A DNA stretch of 64,000 nucleotides from Strigamia acuminata (GCA_949358305.1 OX442315.1:13666427-13730426); one strand, 5' to 3'. Counted from the stretch's first letter, positions 48,990 through 59,458 are shown. Program-made: numbers and translations. The notes: a model not told the origin generated them from the letters alone.

Positions 48990-51900
48990 ATTCAGCTTCG
49001 TCTGCGCCAGCCGCGGAAATTAAAAAGAAGAAATATCACACTGGACCCGCAGGTCATGCCTTGGCAGAAGCACAGATCAAAGATCGCATGCAGACCATTC
49101 CGAAGAAGGAAGAAACAGTGACGCTGACAAGTATGCAAGTGAGAACGAAGCCGGAGGTCGACATAGATTGGACGGACCTCCCGTTCAATCTGGAGGTTGA
49201 GCCCCAAACATTACGCGTTTTTCACTGCAATGTCACGAAAACACATTGCGAAACTCTGTGTATGCTGCCAGTGGAGATCGAAAACCAAAAATTGTTCGGT
49301 CTGCTGGATTCAGGAGCAGATCGTTCATTCATATCCGAAGATATAGTAAAGGACTTGGATATTGAAAAAAAGGTGGCACAAGTGAACGCGAACGTAGAAT
49401 TGCTCACCGCCAACGGCTACGTCAAGCCGAGGGGCGTAGTTCGCATCATGATCGACTGGAAGGGGGGGAACCTGTCCCACCCCTTCATAGTCTTGCCATC
49501 CCACGACAAAGTATTCCTCTTAGGGATGGATATCATGGCAAAACTGAAAATTCAGCCAAACCCGATAACCCGTTCATGGAACTGGATAAGTCCCGAGGGA
49601 GAACGGCCAGTCCCCGTAGTTCCCCAAAAATTACTGGACGAAGCCAAGGACAAAGAGGAATACGGAAGAGGATTGCGAAAATTCGTCCAAGATTACGATT
49701 TCGCAGCCTTCACTCTGGAATTACAGAGGAGTAACGTCGTGGACACACTGGTCGAGGAGGCAGCACTGCGTGTTAACGAGGCATCGCTACTAAGGCGAGT
49801 GCTTCGAAAACATGAAAGAATTCTGACCAAGACACCTGGTCGAACGACGGAAGCAACCCACGAAATAGTCTTAACCACAGACAAGCCGATTCGAGTGCCT
49901 TACAAGGGGATGAACCCCCAGAAAAGAGACATTGTGACGCAGATGTGCCAAGACATGCTCGACAAGGGCATAGTAACTCAAGCGCTGGGCGAATACGCGA
50001 TGCGGATCGTCCTGGTAATGCGTCCAGGCTCGGAGCCTCGACTATGCATTGATTATCGCCCCCTGAATGCGATAACAGTTATAGACCCGATTCAGATGCC
50101 GTCTATAGACTCGATCCTCCGGGAACTGAGCCCGTTCAAGTGGGTAACCACGATGGATCTGTCAAAGGGGTATTGGCAAGTGGAGCTAAAACCAGAAGAC
50201 AAACTAAAAACGGCTTTCTACTCCCCGATAGGAAGATTAATGTTCAACGTGATGCCGTTCGGGCTTGTAAACGCCCCGAGCACGTTCCAGAAATTGATCG
50301 AAAGCGTGTTGGGAGATATGCTTCACGACTTCGTGTGGGCGTATCTCGACGACATAATAATAACGTCGGACACATTCGAAGAGCATATAGACCACATCGA
50401 CAGAGTGGTCTCTCGCCTAGCCAAGGCGGGACTCCACATCCATCCAGGGAAGAGCAAGTTTTGCAGAAAAGAGCTTGCCTTCCTAGGATATCGAATAGGA
50501 GTCGAGGGAATCGCGATTGACCCCGAAAAGGTCAAAGCAATAAACGGATTCCCCGCCCCCGAAGATATAAAAGGTGTCCAAAGATTCATGGGCATGGTCA
50601 ATTTCTTCGGCCGACTACTCTCTGGTCTGGCTGAGGTGGCCGCGCCTATAACGGATCTCTTACGAACGGATAAAGAGTTTGAGTGGACGGTCCAGTGCGA
50701 GGCCGCATTTAGCACTATCAAGCAAATGCTGGCTGACGTCGAAAAGATGCCATTGCCGGACCTAAACCGACCGTTCGTGTTGCACACCGACGCGAGTAAA
50801 ATCGGACTGGGTGCAGCCCTTCTGCAGACCCACGTGTACAACGGAATCTCGCAAGAAGTACCCTGTATGTTTATAAGCAGGAAAATACAGGGCGCGGAGA
50901 AAAATTACACGGCAACGGAACTAGAATGCCTAGCCGTAATTTGGGCAGTTCGAAAATTTCGCGACTATCTGGAGTACACGAACTTCGAGGTTCAGACAGA
51001 TCACCAGGCACTAAGCTGGTTGATGAAGCTCAAGGAACCTTCCGGCCGACTCGCAAGATGGCAACTGGAGTTAATGGCGTGCGATATAACAATTACGTAC
51101 CGCCCCGGGAAGTACAATCATGTGGCCGACGCCCTCTCAAGAGCCCCAGCCTCTGACCCCCAGGGACCAGACGACGACGGCGAGGACGACACCCACCTCT
51201 TGTACTGCCCAACTCCACGCAGAATATGGCGCTTACGAAAAGCAAACGAACTGCCGGTGATGGAGCCCGAAGATAGAACGTTTTGTGGTTTTTGGACTCG
51301 AACGTACCAGCCAGCTGGGACGAGCGATTCAACGTCCGCAATTCAACCTCCGCCCCCCGGAGAAACCCACAAAACACTACTACGCGCCTTCACAGCAAAA
51401 ATTGAAGAAAAAACGCAATATGCTCCACCCACGAGACGTGAGTTCGTCGAACACCAGGCAGCAGACACAAAATGTCAAATTATAACACAATATTTGCTGA
51501 ACGGCGAATTTCCGGAAGGGATGACAAACCCACACCGCCGGAAACAGTTCGTCAAAGAAGCAACAAGCTACCTCATAGATGATGAACTCCTGGTAAAATA
51601 CCACCCGACATTTCAAGATGACCTCAGTGGAGCGGGAAACTCGGTGAAAGTGGTCGTACCGGCATCACTGCACAACCGACTGTTGTGGCTGATGCACGGA
51701 CACCCGCTCGCCAGCCATTCCGGCATAGCGAGAACCCTTTATCGAGTAAAGCAACTTTTCTTCTGGCCGGGCGCGCGGCAAAAGATAACGAAATTTATCC
51801 GACACTGCCCCCGGTGCCAAGCATGCAGACCGCGAGATAAAGTAGCCAGAAACGCCATGTCTCTCGGACCCTACGCACCGTTTGACTGCTTAAGCATAGA

Positions 51901-53092
51901 CTTGATGGGCCCCAAGCCCACAACGGGAAACAAGAACATGTATATTCTCGTAATTATGGACGTGGCCACCCGATGGCCGGAGCTGTACGCCCTCGCGAAG
52001 CCCTCGGCTGAAAACATAGTCGAGTGCCTTTACGACGTGGCAATGCGATTTGGGTTTCCCAGAAAACTCATTTCGGATAACGGCCCCCAATTCCGATCAA
52101 GAATATATAAGGACTTCTGTAGGAAATTTAAAATGGATGCATCGAACACCTCCACATATAATCCTCAGACAAACCCAGTCGAGAGATTAAATAAAGATAT
52201 AAAATATGCGCTGACAGTATTCACCGACATTCACAATCGATGGGACGAATACCTGCGAGAAATCGCTTTCAGCATTCGCTCAACCGTGTCACGAACACGC
52301 GAATTCTCACCGGCGTACCTCAACTTCGCCCGCGAATTAAGGATGCCATGGGACCCACGCGTTGCCGAAGCTGTTAACGTATTAGACCCGTCGAGCCCAC
52401 ATGAGTACGTGTGCCGGTTGGAACAGACTATATCCGACACGTACCAGCATATGATGGCGCATATTTTCAACATGAGAGAGAGAATCGCAGATAAAGAAGG
52501 CGATCTCGCTTTCGCGAACTTTAAAGTGAATGATCTAGTGTGGAAGGAGGCACACACGTTGTCCAATGCAGCGAGGGGCATCGCCGCCGGTTTAGCCGAC
52601 AAGAGGGACGGTCCCTACGTAATTGTGGCCGAACACGGAGGCAACGCATACCAACTACGCCGCCTAGAGGACAACAAAAATTTTCAGTCGATACATGGCC
52701 GAGATTTAAGGCCATATCTGCCAGAATTTCCACAGGAAATTTGGCTGGAAGGTCAGACACACAGCGGCCAAGGGGGCACCGTGGTCGACACGTTCCAAAA
52801 AACAAATGAAGCTGAAAATATAGCGGAGAACGAGGATGAATTCTTCGACGCCGAATCCCCAGCCGACGAGGCTCCAGCTCAGCCGGAGCAAGCAATTTCG
52901 GAGAGGGAGGAAGCAGAAGAATGTACTTCTGAAATGGAAAATAAAAAAATTAATAATGAGAAAAATGCCAACACATCGGAGATGAACGAGCAAGTAGAGT
53001 CACGATCTACGAGCACGTCGAAAATCAACCTTCGACCACGACGAAGCAATAATCCGTTCATTCGGGACGGCAAAGTCGTGGGGAAGAACTAA
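48962..53092 (+). CDS. pol: Pol polyprotein of retrotransposon 2
   Basis: 1,376 codons beyond the slip site. Domains in order are protease DSGADRS (near 49315), reverse transcriptase with YLDDIIITSD (near 50345), RNase H (HTDASK, TATELECLAV, QTDHQALSWL), integrase zinc domain (HGHPLASH...CPRCQAC), DDE core (SIDLMGPK, ISDNGPQF, NPVERLNK) and a GPY/F module (RDGPYVIVA), then an acidic tail. All catalytic acids are present. Most differences from element 1 are conservative or lie in linkers. Confidence 0.95.
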   Translation, partial: LPSAGVAEINSASSAPAAEIKKKKYHTGPAGHALAEAQIKDRMQTIPKKEETVTLTSMQVRTKPEVDIDWTDLPFNLEVEPQTLRVFHCNVTKTHCETLCMLPVEIENQKLFGLLDSGADRSFISEDIVKDLDIEKKVAQVNANVELLTANGYVKPRGVVRIMIDWKGGNLSHPFIVLPSHDKVFLLGMDIMAKLKIQPNPITRSWNWISPEGERPVPVVPQKLLDEAKDKEEYGRGLRKFVQDYDFAAFTLELQRSNVVDTLVEEAALRVNEASLLRRVLRKHERILTKTPGRTTEATHEIVLTTDKPIRVPYKGMNPQKRDIVTQMCQDMLDKGIVTQALGEYAMRIVLVMRPGSEPRLCIDYRPLNAITVIDPIQMPSIDSILRELSPFKWVTTMDLSKGYWQVELKPEDKLKTAFYSPIGRLMFNVMPFGLVNAPSTFQKLIESVLGDMLHDFVWAYLDDIIITSDTFEEHIDHIDRVVSRLAKAGLHIHPGKSKFCRKELAFLGYRIGVEGIAIDPEKVKAINGFPAPEDIKGVQRFMGMVNFFGRLLSGLAEVAAPITDLLRTDKEFEWTVQCEAAFSTIKQMLADVEKMPLPDLNRPFVLHTDASKIGLGAALLQTHVYNGISQEVPCMFISRKIQGAEKNYTATELECLAVIWAVRKFRDYLEYTNFEVQTDHQALSWLMKLKEPSGRLARWQLELMACDITITYRPGKYNHVADALSRAPASDPQGPDDDGEDDTHLLYCPTPRRIWRLRKANELPVMEPEDRTFCGFWTRTYQPAGTSDSTSAIQPPPPGETHKTLLRAFTAKIEEKTQYAPPTRREFVEHQAADTKCQIITQYLLNGEFPEGMTNPHRRKQFVKEATSYLIDDELLVKYHPTFQDDLSGAGNSVKVVVPASLHNRLLWLMHGHPLASHSGIARTLYRVKQLFFWPGARQKITKFIRHCPRCQACRPRDKVARNAMSLGPYAPFDCLSIDLMGPKPTTGNKNMYILVIMDVATRWPELYALAKPSAENIVECLYDVAMRFGFPRKLISDNGPQFRSRIYKDFCRKFKMDASNTSTYNPQTNPVERLNKDIKYALTVFTDIHNRWDEYLREIAFSIRSTVSRTREFSPAYLNFARELRMPWDPRVAEAVNVLDPSSPHEYVCRLEQTISDTYQHMMAHIFNMRERIADKEGDLAFANFKVNDLVWKEAHTLSNAARGIAAGLADKRDGPYVIVAEHGGNAYQLRRLEDNKNFQSIHGRDLRPYLPEFPQEIWLEGQTHSGQGGTVVDTFQKTNEAENIAENEDEFFDAESPADEAPAQPEQAISEREEAEECTSEMENKKINNEKNANTSEMNEQVESRSTSTSKINLRPRRSNNPFIRDGKVVGKN

Positions 53093-53472
53093 AAATAAAA
53101 GAAAATGTGATAACATGGAGCGGAGGCCTTGTAAAATAAAAAGATTTACTTACGAGAGCTGCTGCACATGTTGAAACGCGAAAATTTGGCTAAGTCCAAA
53201 CTTCGCAACGAATTGTCGCAGTCACCACTAACAGACGAGAAGTTATGACGTATCGGGCGACCACGTGACAATGAAACCACGCGGTCGACCCCGTAGCGTC
53301 ATTGCCAGCACGGCGGATCTCGCAAAATACGAGACGCGTTCGAGACCCACAATTCTCAGCGTCGATAGGCCCAGTTTCCGACTGTTTTTAACACGACGAG
53401 ACGTGTTTTTGCTTCTCCCCCAAAGAGAAAGACAAAGACCTCTCAAACAAAACTTCATTTTCCTAAATTGAA

Positions 53473-53589
53473 ATGGCCGATCGACGCAACCCACGATTAG
53501 AGCCGAGCGCATCGTCGAGAGACGAGAGCGACGGCCTAATCGTAAATGCAGAAGACGATGAGAATTGGGACGAACAACCGCCGTTGCAG
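53473..53589 (+). CDS. Retrotransposon 2 third gene, exon 1
   Basis: 39 codons from ATG at 53473 (MADRRNPRLEPSASSRDESD) to TTGCAG, before the donor GTAAATTAG. It is phase 0 and joins exon 2 at 54150. Reading through the donor gives one codon and then a stop. Conservation with element 1 exon 1 is clear at the start and in the acidic WDEQ tail. Confidence 0.82.
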
Positions 53590-54149
53590 GTAAATTAGTG
53601 TGATTTCCCCAGAGAAATCACATAATTCTTTGAATCTGTTGCATCCAACCCAGATTGGAGCGTGACTTGTGACTGATATATTTCTTTCTGTTTTATTATT
53701 GATTTAAGGCTGGCTAAAAACCCGAGAGTGGACCCAGATTCACCTCGGAGTCAAGGCCGCCAAAAAACTAGAACAAAGGAAGTGTTCGCGGAATGGCGTC
53801 GTGGCAAACCAAAACCAAAACTAAAGGTTTTCTTTCTTTTAAAATTAAACATCGTAATAAATTAAAATACGATTAGAGTTAAAATAAAAAGTTTAACGTA
53901 ATATTAAGAATTTAACGATCGGTTTTGCCTGCGACCCCTTCCTAAAAAGCGGATCACCTGAGTTCAAAGGTAGTGTTGGATCAGCGCTACGACGGCGGAG
54001 ATCATCGCAGAACTGCGAAACAAGAAAATAAGACCGACGGCCGCAACAAAAGAAAGGAGTTGCTGCCACCGTCGATCTTGAGCATATTTCTGATCCCCAT
54101 CGTTAAACTGGGATTTATTATATTAATCTTGTGATCTAAAATTATTCAG
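53590..54149 (+). other. Intron of the third gene (element 2)
   Basis: 560 bp, GTAAAT...ATTATTCAG, AT-rich near the acceptor. The corresponding element 1 intron is 534 bp (21269-21802 on the complement). Both contain stop codons in the exon 1 frame, so retention would truncate the product to about 40 residues. Confidence 0.75.
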
Positions 54150-56936
54150 GTCGACCCGCTAGAATCGTGGGACGCCCTGCCTTCGACGGTGTCAACCGCC
54201 AACAACATCTTTCGCGGAGCCCTGCCGATTTACCTGCGGCAGGCCTATCCTGCAGAGACCAGCGCCTGGAAAATCCGATTGATGTACTCCAGGACCCTCG
54301 AGGAAAAATTCGAGCGATCGAAAACGCTGGTCGAGTGCATGACGAAGGAGATGAGGGAGCGAGTGGGGCCGCGGATCCCACCCGATGCGGATCCGCCGAG
54401 CCCCGTTTACTCCGGGTACCTGGAAGAGGCTTACCCAGGCACGGTGGCCGAGCTGCACACCTCCCACAGGTGGAGCGAGGCCCCGACCTTGGCAGCCCGC
54501 CAGAAAATAGTGGACGACGAGATCGAACGCTTAAAGCGCACCGAGACTCACGGAGTAACCCGAGTTCTCGAGAGAAACGGTTTCTCCCCCGAAGAAATCC
54601 GTAGATGGCTTCGCGACATCGAAGAAGACCATTTGACACCCAGATGGATACCACCGGCGAATTTTACGGCCACGCAGTCTGAGATGTGGCAGTTATACCA
54701 CGCTGGTATCCTGGGAAGTCGCCGCCATCACAGAAGATCGAAGCGTCCGGCGGAGTCCGCCCCACGCGGACCCGCACGAAGAAGACAGGCCGTCTCCCCA
54801 ACAGAGGCCGGCCCGTCAACGAGTCGCGACTACCGCAGCCGCTCGAGCAGCTCCAGTTCCCGAACTCGAGTTGTCGTGCGCTCGGAGTGTCGCCGAGTAG
54901 TAACGCTCGAGCCTGCCTCGCCAGACGACGCGCGGGCTGAGCGAACGGTCGAATCTTCCGCCCACTGGGCTGCGAGGACCGAGACACACCAAGATCGAGG
55001 AAAGAAAAGATCCTCGTTGTTTATGGCGATTACCACACAGTCGTCAGATCAATCCTCGTCGCGACGAACCGTCTCAACACACCAGAGACCGGATTCCCCG
55101 ACGGACGTCCCCCAGAGGACGGTCCAACGAAGATCCGTCGCAGCCAACACCAGGAGGAATCGGAAGCGTAAAGTACGACAGAAGACGCGTGCGCGGTCTC
55201 TGATCGCGAAAGGATTGGAGAAAGAGCGAGAGATGGCCGCCGCAAAAAGGTCCGAACCCCGAAGTCTCGGATCCGCGGCTGGGCCGTCCAGGCTCCAGGC
55301 AGAGATTGATTTGGGAGAATTGACGGAAGAACAAATATCCCAAGAAGAGTCGGACAAGGATGGACCGGTCACGAAACAAGATCTGGCCATGGCATTGAAG
55401 AACGCCTTCCGAGGATACGCGGCCAACCGGCCGTCGGGCTCAACACCGGCTGTGCCCACCGCGCTTGTGCCCCCACAGGTGCAATCGCGATGGCCGCCAC
55501 TCCTCGAGGGTACAAACCCAGCAGTGACCACGTGGACCCCTCCCCGGATGATTCCGGTGGGAGATCCAACTCCCAAACGGGTCAGATACGACGACCTACC
55601 AGGGATGGGCCGTCCACCGTCACCCCCGACGCCACGAGTGTACCATCCTCATCGCAACGCCGAGTGGTACGCGCAGCGGGAGATGGACGCCAGATGCCGG
55701 CGTGAAGCGGCCTATCCCCCACTCAGCGAGTTACAAGAATATCTGGCCGAATACGAGAACCCCGCGATTGCCGAGTTGGCCATACGACAGGCCGACGCCG
55801 CCCAAACTCACCACATCAACTGGGCGATCGAACAGATGCGGACGTTGTCACAACAATTCAGTGACAATCCGGACCGCGCTCACCCCTGCCATCGGAGCAG
55901 TTTGAATTTGGCTGTGACGAACGTACTGGCCCAGCTGCTATCCCTGGGCGTCTTCTTGGACAGTCGGCAAGCTATGGCTACCTGGACAATCGTCGACCGT
56001 GAGGGAGTTCACCTTCCTCGGGCGTTGTACCAGGTATGGGCCGGATGGACTCCTGAGCCCGCCTCGCTGCGCTTCGACCTGGCCAGAAATACGGAAAACC
56101 CAGGCCTACAGTTTTCAAAGATGCGTTCGTTAGCATTCCGCTACCGGAACCCCGGAGTCCACCCTTCCTTGTTGCGAACAATTCGGGAGGTTCCGGAGAT
56201 ACCGGGAACGGCGGCGAGCCTTCCACAGGCCATCGAGACCGCCCCCCCAGAGGCGGCGGTCCAACCATACATACCGACCCCAAAGCCGGTATTCCCGAAG
56301 GAGAAGCGACACGCGAATCGACCCATATTGATTCCGAAGCGTTCCAAGCGAGGACCCCGAACTCCTCCGCTGCCCTCTCCTTCACCACCAGCGGCAGGGC
56401 TGGCCGCTCTCTCTGCAGAGCCGGCTACGCCACCGTTGGAGAGCCCAATGGAGATTCCGCTCCCACCATCGCCTCCGCCGCCCCCAGCAGCGCAGCTTTA
56501 TTTGAGGCTGGGAGTGGAATACCCCTTCCTTCAGATGTCGGAGTTCACGCGACAACGCATCATTGACTCCGACGATCACGGCGAATCAATCCTCAAATGG
56601 CTAAACAGAGAAGCCCGATCCACCATGGACGCCGTCTTCCATCGCCGTATCCTACGGGCCCACAGGAAACCCGGATCGAGCGCCGAGTCGCGAAGGATCC
56701 GACTCGTCCCCGATCGATTCCCCGCGTCTACCCGGATTTGGATCCATGAGCGTACGGGGTTGGTTGGCGAGCCAGCCGGCAGTCACCCGCAGTACTTCAT
56801 CAACGAGCGACAAAATCCTGCGGATCTGACAACCTCTCTGCCCCCGGATTTACCACCGCCGCCACCGGCAGTGCCACCCGTGATCCTCCGCCCATGCAGA
56901 GGAGTGCTGCCGGCTCTTCGCAGAGGAGAGCGATGA
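54150..56936 (+). CDS. Retrotransposon 2 third gene, exon 2
   Basis: 928 residues, making about 967 aa with exon 1. Conserved anchors shared with element 1 are DPLESWDALPSTV at the exon start, MRERVGPRIPPDADPPSPVY, RVLERNGFSPEEIRRWLR, AQTHHINWAIEQMRTLS, MATWTIVDREGVHLPRALYQ, and PGVHPSLLR. Proline-rich stretches (PPPPPA type) fill the C-terminal third. There is no ATG in the conserved first segment, so the protein needs exon 1 for initiation. No membrane span, protease, nuclease or zinc motif is visible. It could be a structural, nuclear-import or silencing-related accessory protein; that is speculation. Confidence 0.86.
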   Translation, partial: VDPLESWDALPSTVSTANNIFRGALPIYLRQAYPAETSAWKIRLMYSRTLEEKFERSKTLVECMTKEMRERVGPRIPPDADPPSPVYSGYLEEAYPGTVAELHTSHRWSEAPTLAARQKIVDDEIERLKRTETHGVTRVLERNGFSPEEIRRWLRDIEEDHLTPRWIPPANFTATQSEMWQLYHAGILGSRRHHRRSKRPAESAPRGPARRRQAVSPTEAGPSTSRDYRSRSSSSSSRTRVVVRSECRRVVTLEPASPDDARAERTVESSAHWAARTETHQDRGKKRSSLFMAITTQSSDQSSSRRTVSTHQRPDSPTDVPQRTVQRRSVAANTRRNRKRKVRQKTRARSLIAKGLEKEREMAAAKRSEPRSLGSAAGPSRLQAEIDLGELTEEQISQEESDKDGPVTKQDLAMALKNAFRGYAANRPSGSTPAVPTALVPPQVQSRWPPLLEGTNPAVTTWTPPRMIPVGDPTPKRVRYDDLPGMGRPPSPPTPRVYHPHRNAEWYAQREMDARCRREAAYPPLSELQEYLAEYENPAIAELAIRQADAAQTHHINWAIEQMRTLSQQFSDNPDRAHPCHRSSLNLAVTNVLAQLLSLGVFLDSRQAMATWTIVDREGVHLPRALYQVWAGWTPEPASLRFDLARNTENPGLQFSKMRSLAFRYRNPGVHPSLLRTIREVPEIPGTAASLPQAIETAPPEAAVQPYIPTPKPVFPKEKRHANRPILIPKRSKRGPRTPPLPSPSPPAAGLAALSAEPATPPLESPMEIPLPPSPPPPPAAQLYLRLGVEYPFLQMSEFTRQRIIDSDDHGESILKWLNREARSTMDAVFHRRILRAHRKPGSSAESRRIRLVPDRFPASTRIWIHERTGLVGEPAGSHPQYFINERQNPADLTTSLPPDLPPPPPAVPPVILRPCRGVLPALRRGER

Positions 56937-56970
56937 GAAAATTGAGATCGCTCCGATCCGAGATCGAAGC

Positions 56971-56983
56971 TGGAGGAGGGACG
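56971..56983 (+). other. Polypurine tract of retrotransposon 2
   Basis: TGGAGGAGGGACG ends directly before the 3' LTR. Confidence 0.75.
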
Positions 56984-57805
56984 TGTGGTGACCCAGTTGG
57001 ATAAGTGTCCCCCCAGGGCGGATACTTGTCCTATGAGTCACTATGATTAAAGAGTCGTTCCCCCCCCGAGTTGGCTCCACCTCCCCATGGCAGGTGTGTG
57101 CCCCGAGGGGGAGGAAGCGGCTGGTGGTCAGCCCCCATTGGTTGATCGCCGGCCCTTCACCCCACTGCATAAAAGGCTGTGTTTCCCGCCTAAAGACAGA
57201 ACTTACACAAACGACACCAAGAACACAGCAACTACCTCACCGTCAGGCCAACTTCAACTACAAGTTAGGATTGATCGAGGATCGCTGAGTAAAGTGCAAA
57301 CTGTAACTCTCACGAAGTCACTTGCGAGCTATTCCTGCGAAAGCACGAGAATAGCCCTTGTGAAATCACCCAGAATAATCGCCCAGACGATTATTCGCCG
57401 AAGTAAGTGTCCGAGTGCTTTGTAGGGAACCCCAAAGTTCCTAGACGAGGCCTCTGCGACGCTAAACCAAAACCTAGACAACAGGCACGGATAGAAGACT
57501 CGAAAGAGCATTCCACCGCGTCCGTGAAGACGAATCCGTGACGAATTAACGACAACTCGAGACGCCGCCTTTGTTCCGCCGACCACGCGGAATCGACGAC
57601 GCCATCTTGAGAAATCCTTTGTTCGACGCTGACCACGTCGACTCTAGAATTATTACTGAGTGTATTTTAAAGGCATAAAGCCTGGTGAATAAATTACCTG
57701 TTTATTTACATACATTTAGTATTCATTTGGGTATTTGCATAATTGATCACAGGTAAAGTATTACACGTTAGCGCTATTTAAACCTATACAGAGTAGGACG
57801 CGACA
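56984..57805 (+). repeat. 3' LTR of retrotransposon 2
   Basis: 822 bp, identical to the 5' LTR apart from one C fewer in the run near 57060. It is followed by target duplication ACTT. Confidence 0.93.
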
Positions 57806-58263
57806 ACTTTTATTGCCTAACTTCTACAAGGGGGTGACACAGAACATTGGTGGCATCACAGATAACATAAACAAACCAGTTCAAGGTTGGGGGTGCAGAA
57901 CATCCCTCAACAAACTCGCCCTAAGGCAATCACAAATAAATTTAAAACTTTTACCAAATAAACACACAATCAAATCAAACCCAAATCAACCAATAAATGA
58001 ATTATATCACTAAATACACTAAATCCAAATAACCCAAAAATTGATAGAACACAAATCGATATAAAATTGATAAAACACAAATCGATATATAAATTGATAA
58101 ACACTGATAAAACAAATCGATAAAAACTGATAAACACTGATAATTAATTATAAAACACAATAAAATGAAACAAATGAACAACACTTCAATTTAATAAGCT
58201 TCCCCTCTGAGGTTCGCTTCACAACAACAAAATTTTTATCTTAAAAACTCACTAGTTTTAACA

Positions 58264-58816
58264 GCATTGCACCAGGGGCATGCGCAATGCAAATTTTGGA
58301 TTCGGGAGAAGCAAAAATTTCACTACACACGTTCACGAATTCAAACAATGATTGTAAGATCAAAATAAATAATAAATTTGTTTCTATTAATTTTATTTAT
58401 GCCATTTTCATCATTAATTTTACAATCCACCGATTAATTACATTGGCGTAAACAGATCTCCAGACTATATTGTCACATACGGCTCGCCATAGTTCTCCTC
58501 ATGATGTCTCATGATATGATTGGTTGAATTTGTTTTGTTCAGAAAATCAGTCCCGCACACAACGGCCATGAGACACAAGCATGAGACACAAGCATGAGAC
58601 ATTTGAGCTCAACGTTTCACTGCCTTAAGTGCGAGTTAATATCGGCGCCGTAACGGTATAATTCGTGTAAGTAATTTTTATTTCTTCTATTCCAAATTAT
58701 ATGTAATTAAACATTAACCCACATTTCATTTAAATCTCTTTCCACAGTGTAAAATTTCGCGGAAGAAGCCGAGCAAAGCGTATCGAGATTTGCCAAAAGA
58801 AGATTCGGAAGTTTAA
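58264..58816 (+). promoter_or_regulatory. Proximal half of the gene E cassette
   Basis: The cassette resumes with GCATGCGC at 58278-58285, an inverted CCAAT box at 58519-58523, a small local ATGAGACACAAGC duplication near 58570-58595, and the first UTR intron (GTAAGT at 58677 to CACAG at 58747). The second intron and the normal start are gone: just after the acceptor the sequence jumps to the coding linker region. Confidence 0.55.
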
Positions 58817-59458
58817 ATGTCGAAACAACGACTAGCCAAGCTGACGGATCCGTACCGAGAGGGCGTCATTCGGGAGCATCGCCACGCGATCCAAAGCTTC
58901 AAAATTAATTTCGGACTGAACCCGAACAATAAATCGAAATTATTCAAGACGATTTTGACTTGTCAAACAAAGTATGAACAGGAAGGACCTCCGCAGTTGG
59001 CAGAAGTGAAGTCGATTACGCTTCAAGAGATGGACCCGTTTAAGGAACATGTGTACGAGGGTTTCGAGTTGAAATGTGACGTCATCGATGAGCCCACGCT
59101 GGGGTTTTCGGGCGTCGGGATCATCGTGGAGGACGAAAATGGCGACGTGCAGCGCGCTTCTGTATACAATGTAAACCAGGACGAGACGGTGCATGAGAAA
59201 ATTGGGTACGGATGTAAAATAACGATTTTGAATCCTTATTTTCGAATTGCGATGGATGGGAAGGCGGTTATACGTGTTGATGACGTGGGAAGTGTGATTT
59301 TTGAGTCGGGGCCGGATGCGAGTCGGTGTCGGTATTGCGGGAAGGTGGGCTCGGTTTTGACGTGCGGGAGATGCAACAAAGCTCGTTATTGCTCAAAGGA
59401 GTGCCAGGTTGGCGATTGGAAGGTTTTGAGACATAAGTTTATTTGTGGGAATCTTTGA
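58817..59458 (+). CDS. Gene E: minimal MYND protein
   Basis: 213 aa: linker end, conserved domain (around 80-160) and MYND finger from residue 171 with all ligands (CRYC...CGRC...YCSKEC...H...C). The ORF starts MSKQRLAKL, equivalent to MRKQRLAKL near residue 905 of gene B. A frame change just upstream creates TAA overlapping the ATG (TTTAAATG), so this ATG is the natural start. Compared with gene A the loss is larger. The split cassette may no longer drive it, so expression is uncertain, but the frame is intact. Confidence 0.75.
   Translation: MSKQRLAKLTDPYREGVIREHRHAIQSFKINFGLNPNNKSKLFKTILTCQTKYEQEGPPQLAEVKSITLQEMDPFKEHVYEGFELKCDVIDEPTLGFSGVGIIVEDENGDVQRASVYNVNQDETVHEKIGYGCKITILNPYFRIAMDGKAVIRVDDVGSVIFESGPDASRCRYCGKVGSVLTCGRCNKARYCSKECQVGDWKVLRHKFICGNL

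Larger units (their letters stand above)
44932..57805 (+). mobile_element. LTR retrotransposon 2 (Ty3/gypsy type, three genes)
   Basis: The 12,874-bp element is complete, with 823- and 822-bp LTRs, TG...CA ends, a perfect 4-bp duplication ACTT (44928-44931 and 57806-57809), tRNA-Pro-like primer site, gag, pol, spliced third gene and polypurine tract. The only LTR difference I could find is one base in a C-run (nine against eight C). That implies very recent insertion, and all frames are intact. Gene order and protein motifs match element 1 throughout. Confidence 0.95.
44781..58263. mobile_element. 605-bp DNA element hosting retrotransposon 2
   Basis: A perfect 5-bp duplication GCATT (44776-44780 and 58264-58268) flanks this insertion; uninterrupted cassettes have GCATT once. 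The ends are weakly inverted (TATTAAAA and, inverted, TGTTAAAA). Removing the retrotransposon leaves about 605 bp: 44781-44931 and 57806-58263. No coding capacity is seen, although the right part has iterated AACACAAATCGATATA motifs (about 58030-58150). Superfamily unknown. Confidence 0.7.
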
